From: Clusia tigrina
Lineage: Eukaryota; Arthropoda; Insecta; Diptera; Clusiidae
Assembly (NCBI GenBank): GCA_920105625.2
Contig: OV050031.1
Span: 215,257,194-215,321,193 of the forward strand
DNA length: 64,000 nt
Reading direction: 5' to 3'
Position 1 is the stretch's first letter; each line of letters starts with the position of its first letter. The translations under genes and the position numbers were made by a program. Positions 58,622 through 64,000 of the stretch are shown piece after piece. The notes beneath the pieces were generated by a model, which worked only from the letters and a program-made list of their open reading frames with translations, searched no databases and was not told where the DNA came from.

Positions 58622-60142
58622 ATGAATACACCTCAAACAAAGCAACAAACTCAACCTAAAACTCAAATACAGCAGAAAGTAACTCCAAGCGATCCAGAAA
58701 GGGGAAGCTGCTTTAGAAGAAGTAGCAAAATTATGCGATCGCCAGAAGAGGGAGTAACAAACCAGCAACAACCCCAAGTAAGTAACACACCGGTAGATGG
58801 AGCGTGCAACAAATCGCGCACCATCCCTGCCGCGAACCAAACGCCTCTGGGCGCAAAAGGGAACCAGCAACAGCAGGAGTCTTCTGGAAATCCCACACCT
58901 GTATTGATGAAATGTCCCGTCAGCTCACCCAGACAGGAATTCATCATAAAGATGAGAACGGCAGAAGAAGAAGTTCTCACGAAATGTCGGAAAGTCTTGA
59001 CGAAGATGAAGCAAGCAATGATAAAGCAGAAGAACGTGAGCATGGACGTAAAGACCGGAGTTTCCGAGCTAGACGAGCTTTTCGACGTAATGGAAAGCTA
59101 TCGGCGAAACTGGACGGAAAAAGAGAACGAGTGCAAACTTGTTACGGCACCGAAACCGAGGCACACGGCCCTGACAAGCGCTTCAGCAACACCGACGATG
59201 GCTAGACCCAAACGAGCAGCTTCTAGCCCAGCAGAACCAGAAGATGGGAAAAAGTTCTGCGAAAGTAATGCCGATGGGTGGCAAACTGTCACAAGGAGTA
59301 GACGCGTGGCAACACGAAGTCAAACACAGGAAAATTCAACAGCAAAGAATTCCGTGGGCGACAGCGATAAGTCACGAACAACAATGCAAGGAAGACATAG
59401 GACGAAGGAGACAAAACCAAAGTCTGAAGCCGTCCTTATCAAACCAGCAGAGGGTTTCAAATATGCGGATGTCCTGAAAAGCATCCGCTGCAATGTGAAA
59501 CCAGAGGATGCACAGACCAAGGTGCGATCGATCCGGAAAACAAGAGCAGGTGGGCTTCTGCTGGAGCTGGATAAAGGAGCCAAAGTGACAACGGGCTTTT
59601 GTGAACTTTTAAAAGGTGCACTACAGGAGTCAGTAGTTGTGACTGATCTTAAGCCAAGAGCCACTATAGAGATACGAGATCTCGATCTGCTCTCCACAAA
59701 GGAAGAAGTACACCAAGCCGTAAAGGAGTCACTTCCCGAAAATATGAGAACTGCTTCCTATGAGGATATGGTAACAACTATAACAGCACCAAATAGTCGA
59801 GAGCAGGTGCGAGGATATGTAACGATGTCATCGGAGCTCGCCAATATACTGCTGGAGAAAGATCGCATCAGGATCGGATGGGTTAACTCCAGATTAAGGC
59901 CAGGGCATAACACAAAACGGTGTTTCCGGTGCTTTGCTCCTGGTCATCTAACATGGCAGTGCAAAGGACCTGACAGGAAAGGTCAAGGCCTGTGCATACG
60001 ATGTGGCGAAACGGGGCACAAATTAAAAGAGTGCAGTAACACCCCAAAGTGCTGCCTCTGCGTTGATGCTCAATGCAGTCCGGTAGACCATATCCCGAGC
60101 TCAAGTAGATGCGCGATGAGCAAAAAATTGACATCTAAATGA
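58622..60142 (+). CDS. R1-clade LINE ORF1 (Gag-like nucleic-acid-binding protein)
   Basis: 506 residues, uninterrupted, from MNTPQTKQQTQPKTQ to KKLTSK. The first ~300 residues are Q/T/K-rich and low in order. A conserved middle (TIEIRDLDLLSTKEEVHQAV) fits the RRM-like part of R1-type Gag. Three Cys/His knuckles close it: CFRCFAPGHLTWQC 434-447, CIRCGETGHKLKEC 458-471 and a CCLC...H...C third one 477-497. It binds element RNA in the family. The stop TGA overlaps the ORF2 start as ATGA. An intact ORF1 suggests fairly recent insertion. Confidence 0.93.
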   Translation: MNTPQTKQQTQPKTQIQQKVTPSDPERGSCFRRSSKIMRSPEEGVTNQQQPQVSNTPVDGACNKSRTIPAANQTPLGAKGNQQQQESSGNPTPVLMKCPVSSPRQEFIIKMRTAEEEVLTKCRKVLTKMKQAMIKQKNVSMDVKTGVSELDELFDVMESYRRNWTEKENECKLVTAPKPRHTALTSASATPTMARPKRAASSPAEPEDGKKFCESNADGWQTVTRSRRVATRSQTQENSTAKNSVGDSDKSRTTMQGRHRTKETKPKSEAVLIKPAEGFKYADVLKSIRCNVKPEDAQTKVRSIRKTRAGGLLLELDKGAKVTTGFCELLKGALQESVVVTDLKPRATIEIRDLDLLSTKEEVHQAVKESLPENMRTASYEDMVTTITAPNSREQVRGYVTMSSELANILLEKDRIRIGWVNSRLRPGHNTKRCFRCFAPGHLTWQCKGPDRKGQGLCIRCGETGHKLKECSNTPKCCLCVDAQCSPVDHIPSSSRCAMSKKLTSK

Positions 60143-63128
60143 AAGTGCTGCAAGGAAACATGCACAGAAGCAGAGTGGCTGACGCATTACTGGACCAAAT
60201 TAGTATAGAGCAGAAAGCAGACATTGTAGTAATCAGTGAGCAATATAGGGAAAAAGTAAGCGGAACATGGCTTGCAGATACGAGCGGAACGGCGGCCATA
60301 TGGTTACCTGTAGGCAGCAATTTTAGCATAACCGGAGATGGAAAAGGCGATGGTTTCGTTTGGGCCCATGATCGATACTTTACTTTGATAAGCTGCTACT
60401 TGACTCCAAGTGACTGCGCAGAAGTATTCCAGAAAAAGATCGATGACATCGAAGATAAAGCACAAGAGTTTGGAGGAGCACTCATCATCGCTGGCGATTT
60501 TAACTCCAAAGCAGTTGAATGGGGAATGCAAACAACCAATTCAAGGGACCGGCGGGTACTGGACATGGTCGCGAGACTGGGAATGGTCATCGTAAATACA
60601 GGGACCACTGCCACTTTTAGAAGACCAGGATGCGTGGGTACAATTCCAGATATTGCACTAGCTTCTGAGAGCATTGCTCACAGAGTAAGTACATGGAAAG
60701 TCTTAGAAGACTATAATGGAAGCGATCACCAATAGATTACGTTTTCCATTAAAAAAGTGCCAAGCAACCATGTCCACAACATAAGTGGACGCGGAACTCG
60801 CAAGTGGAATGTATCAAAGTTAAATCCGGAAGTGCTACTTGCTGAGCTGGAGGCAAACATTCCATTAGACAGCCACGCTAGCGATGCTAATAGCAAGGTG
60901 AAGCAGACCATGCAGTGTATAGAGAGAGCCTGTACCAAAGCGATGCCGAAAATAAGACCAAATAAACACAAGAAGGCCGTTTACTGGTGGACAGAGGAAA
61001 TAGCTCAACTCAGACGGGCCTGTCTGCGGTGTAGAAGAAAATACACTAGGGCCAGGCGTGTTGGATCCGCGATTGCCAAAAGAGAAGATCTCCAAGCTGC
61101 TAGGAAAATCCTCAAAACTGCTATTCGCACCAGCAAGGAGAAGAAATGGGAGGAGCTCCGAAACGACATAAACAACAATCCATGGAGACTGGGATATAAA
61201 GTCGTAATGAAAAAGCTTGGAGCAAGAGTATCGGCACCCCAACTAGAAGACCATGCTATGGAAAACATAGTAAACGCTCTATTTCCTATACATGCCTTAA
61301 GAGAAGAATCGGAAGTGCTGGTCAAGGAAGTCCCACCTCCTTTCACGGAAGACGAACTTAAAGCAGCCGCCATAACCCTACAGAGCAACAAAGCACCGGG
61401 TATCGACGGTATTCCAGCAGAAGTCCTCAAAATAGTGTCAAATAGCCATGCCCAAGTACTCCTCGATATGTACAATGCCTGCCTGACAGAAGGAATATTC
61501 CCAGACGTATGGAAAAGACAGCGGCTAGTGCTCATCAGCAAGGGAAAAGGAAGCCCTGAATCACCGTCAGCATATCGACCACTGTGTATGCTAGACACCG
61601 CGGGCAAACTTTTGGAGCGACTCCTCAAACCCCGAATAGCAGCAGCCATTGAAAACGCTGGGGGATTATCCACTCGACAACACGGTTTTCGACCAGGAAA
61701 GTCCACAATTGGCGCCGTAGAAGATGTCATAGAAAGTGTGCTAGCGGCACAGCAGGAAATCACTACTCCAGGCGAGTGGTACTCCTTGTTGCATTAGATG
61801 TAAGAAACGCTTTCAACAGCGCTAGGTGGGTGGATATGATCGAGGCACTTGAAAATCGTTTTCAGATACCAGCTTATCTGAAGAAGATAGTCCGGAGCTA
61901 CCTTAAAGATAGAATGTTGTTATACGAGACCAACAATGGCACCCGAAGCAAAATCATCACGTCAGGGGCAGCGCAAGGGTCCATCCTCGGACCGGACCTT
62001 TGGAATATAAGCTACGATGGCATTTTGCGCATAGAGATGCCAGATGACACTCATCTAGTCGGATACGCAGACGATATTGCGGCTGTCATCACCGCACGCG
62101 ACTCGGAAGACGCCCAAAGAAAGCTGAACCAGGTCATGATCAGAACCCAGAGGTGGCTCGATTCACATGGCTTGAAGTTGGCCACGGAAAAGACGGAACT
62201 GCTATTCCTCACGAGAAAGCACATTCCAACAGAAATCGACTTGAGAGTTTGCTCCGAGACCATCAGGACACAAAAGGTGATAAAGTACCTGGGAATTCAG
62301 CTTGACTCCAAGCTCACCTACTGGGCGGAAATGCAAAATGCGGCGACGAAGGCAGCACGGGTAACGGCTTCTCTCAGCAGACTAATGGCAAACATCGGAG
62401 GGCCGACATCCATCAAGAGGAAGCTTCTGATGATGACAACGCACTCCATTCTGTTGTATGGTAGCGAATTGTGGGCTGACAAGCTAAAGGTGCACGCCCG
62501 AAGAAAAGTTTTATCGTCCGTACAACGAACCGCAGCTCTGCGAGTAGCTTCAGCGTAGCGTACTGTATCGGAGCCGGCAATTCTGGTAATTAGCTGCTTA
62601 ATCCCTATCGATCTCTTGGCCCTCGAACGAAAACACCTACGAGAAGCCAAGATGGGTAAGAATACCAGAGGAACTGCGCAGCATATAAAGCAATAAACCG
62701 TGCACCATTGGCAGGAACGATGGGCCGCCGAGAGTCGCGGAAGATGGACAGCGAGACTCATACCCGACATAACGAGCTGGATAGGAGGAACAGCCGAAAC
62801 CGTCAATTTCTACCTCACGCAGTTGCTGTCTGGTCACGGATACTTCTGCAAGTATCTACACCGAATGGGAAAAATTGGAGGGCCTGAGTGCATATACGGC
62901 GACAGCAATGTGGATGATGCAGAGCACACCTTTTTCAAATGCACAAGGTGGCAAACAGAGCGCACCACGCTTGAAATGGAAATCGGGGAAACCTTAGCCA
63001 CAGAGAACATTGTGGAGGTTATGCTAAGCAGCAAAGAAAACTGGGACCACGTAGATAAATATGTGGAAAATGTGCTCCGGCGGAAAAAGCGGGACCTGGA
63101 CGCAGCAATAATGTTGAGAGTCCAATAG
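60139..63128 (+). pseudogene. R1-clade LINE ORF2 (endonuclease and reverse transcriptase), broken
   Basis: Starts MKVLQGNMHRSRVADALL. APE-type endonuclease motifs are GDFNSKAVEWG and NGSDHQ. A TAG at 60733-60735 stands where the family has a Tyr codon (SDHQY-I). The frame resumes through NKAPGIDGIPAEV, YRPLCMLDTAGK and RQHGFRPGKST. A one-base loss near 61772 then shifts the frame to VALDVRNAFNSARW, GAAQGSILGPDLWN and YADDIAAV (catalytic aspartates present). A second TAG (62556-62558, again at a likely Tyr) and a TAA (62694-62696) follow. The C-terminal finger CIYGDSNVDDAEHTFFKC is intact and the final TAG is at 63126-63128. Not functional as read. Confidence 0.92.
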
Positions 63129-63317
63129 GGACGAAGTGAGAATCTCCACCTTGAAGGAAGATAAAAAGGGTTCCAGGGTGAGGAGATGTTCTTAGCGAGG
63201 GAGGGCGATGTTTTAGTGGGTGCAATTCTCACATACCAAATCTGTGACGACAGTTTTGATGATGCGGCAGGCATTTTTACCCTCTCTAACCAAAAAAAAA
63301 ATAAATAAAAAAAATAA

Positions 63318-63475
63318 AATATATAAAATTATAATTAAATTATAATTATAATTGATATAGAATTATAATTAATATATAATTATAATTAATATATAATTAT
63401 AATTAATATAAAATTATAATTAAATTATAATTATAATTGATATATAATTATAATTAATATATAATTATAAATAAT
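63318..63475. repeat. AT satellite flanking the LINE on its 3' side
   Basis: About nine units of TATAATTATAATTAATA type. Continues the array seen at 57941-58024. Confidence 0.88.
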
Positions 63476-63727
63476 ATTTATATATTTAATTGATTTTTCA
63501 ATTTTATAAAATAATAATTTTTCTCTCTTGTTTTCGACTGCATTTGATAGAAACAGTTTAATTAAATTTTAAAATTTATATAATTTTTTATTTATTTAAA
63601 TTGTTAAATAATATTTAAATAATTGATAATTAATATTTAAAAAACAATAGTTTTTAATAATTAGTTACTATATTTAATATTTTTAAATTTATTGATTTTC
63701 AAATTTTGACTCCGTTTCTTTCTACTT
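63476..63727. other. AT-rich spacer, no gene
   Basis: Short TTTAAATAATT-type words only. Confidence 0.6.
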
Positions 63728-64000
63728 ATATTCATATATCCAAGTCTATGCATATATCCTTGGCCATGCATATATCCTTGTCCATGGACATATCCTTGGC
63801 CATCAATATGTCATTGTCCGTCCATATATCATTGTCCATCCATATATCCTTTCCCATGCATATATCCTTGTCTAGGTACATTTTTGTGTATTTGCATTAA
63901 TCCTTGTCTATTGTTATCTTCATGTCTATGCCTATATTCTTTTCTATGCATATATCCATTTTTAGGCATATATCCTTGCATTTGCGTATATCCTTGTCTA
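63728..64000. repeat. 18-bp tandem repeat running off the window
   Basis: Units such as ATGCATATATCCTTGGCC and ATGCATATATCCTTGTCC; regular to about 63880, then diverged to the window end. The multiple-of-three unit gives a spurious MHISLS-repeat frame. Confidence 0.85.

Larger units (their letters stand above)
58025..63300 (+). mobile_element. R1-clade non-LTR retrotransposon, nearly full length
   Basis: Order: ~600-bp GC-rich 5' region (58026-58621), ORF1, overlapping ORF2, ~160-bp 3' UTR and an A-rich end at about 63291. No RNase H domain. The C-terminal sequence (WQERWAAESRGRWTARLIPD, LTQLLSGHGYF, AEHTFFKC) is the R1-clade hallmark. ATATAAAATTAT occurs at both edges (58012-58023 and 63321-63332) and may be the target-site duplication. 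The satellite itself contains similar words, so this is not certain. Confidence 0.93.

Noticed and set aside
58463..58870. 133-codon minus frame over the LINE 5' region
   Set aside because: Antisense to the LINE 5' UTR and ORF1 start; no motif.

Overview
The window is nuclear DNA from a higher fly (schizophoran Diptera). The two main genes read like Drosophila Warts and Pitchoune, but they are diverged, have AT-rich and repeat-filled introns, and sit beside mariner and LINE remnants. This suits a tephritid-type fruit fly better than Drosophila. That placement is inference; the sequence itself shows only insect orthologues, insect transposon families and split genes with GT-AG introns.

Region by region: (1) 1-1327 is upstream and 5' UTR sequence starting in a 21-bp tandem array. 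(2) 1328-25788 is the seven-exon warts (LATS kinase) gene on the plus strand. A 117-nt first coding exon is followed by a 19.8-kb first intron packed with antisense LINE remnants, a mariner scrap, several unrelated minisatellites, poly-T tracts and a 100-bp pure AT microsatellite. Joining the exons gives 1120 codons with every splice phase compatible. (3) 25789-34222 holds the likely 3' UTR, more minisatellites and LINE remnants. (4) 34225-35170 is a complete-ended but internally deleted mariner lying about 325 bp 5' of the next gene. (5) 35496-38784 is pitchoune (DDX18-type DEAD-box helicase), seven exons and 699 codons, with a CACGTG E-box 65 nt upstream of the ATG. (6) 43193-46324 on the minus strand is a two-exon gene for a 915-residue protein. 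It has an N-terminal zeste/MSANTD-like Myb/SANT domain, a Q/N/P-rich middle with recurring FWQP-type motifs and a tandem 15-residue repeat, and a C-terminal coiled coil. (7) 46325-56500 has no gene I can support; it includes a 3.4-kb A-rich block and two tandem arrays. (8) 56560-57810 holds a second mariner scrap and a reverse-transcriptase pseudogene, both antisense. (9) 58025-63300 is a nearly full-length R1-clade LINE on the plus strand: ORF1 intact, ORF2 broken by three stops and one frameshift. It lies inside an AT-rich satellite. (10) 63318-64000 is satellite and an 18-bp tandem repeat.

Warts and Pitchoune are both growth-control genes: Warts restrains Yorkie in the Hippo pathway, and Pitchoune is a nucleolar helicase for ribosome production, reported as a Myc target in Drosophila. 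Nothing here shows that they are co-regulated. No RNA gene, CRISPR array or prokaryotic operon was seen. The most unusual items are the FWQP-repeat Myb/SANT protein and the R1-clade LINE embedded in AT satellite.
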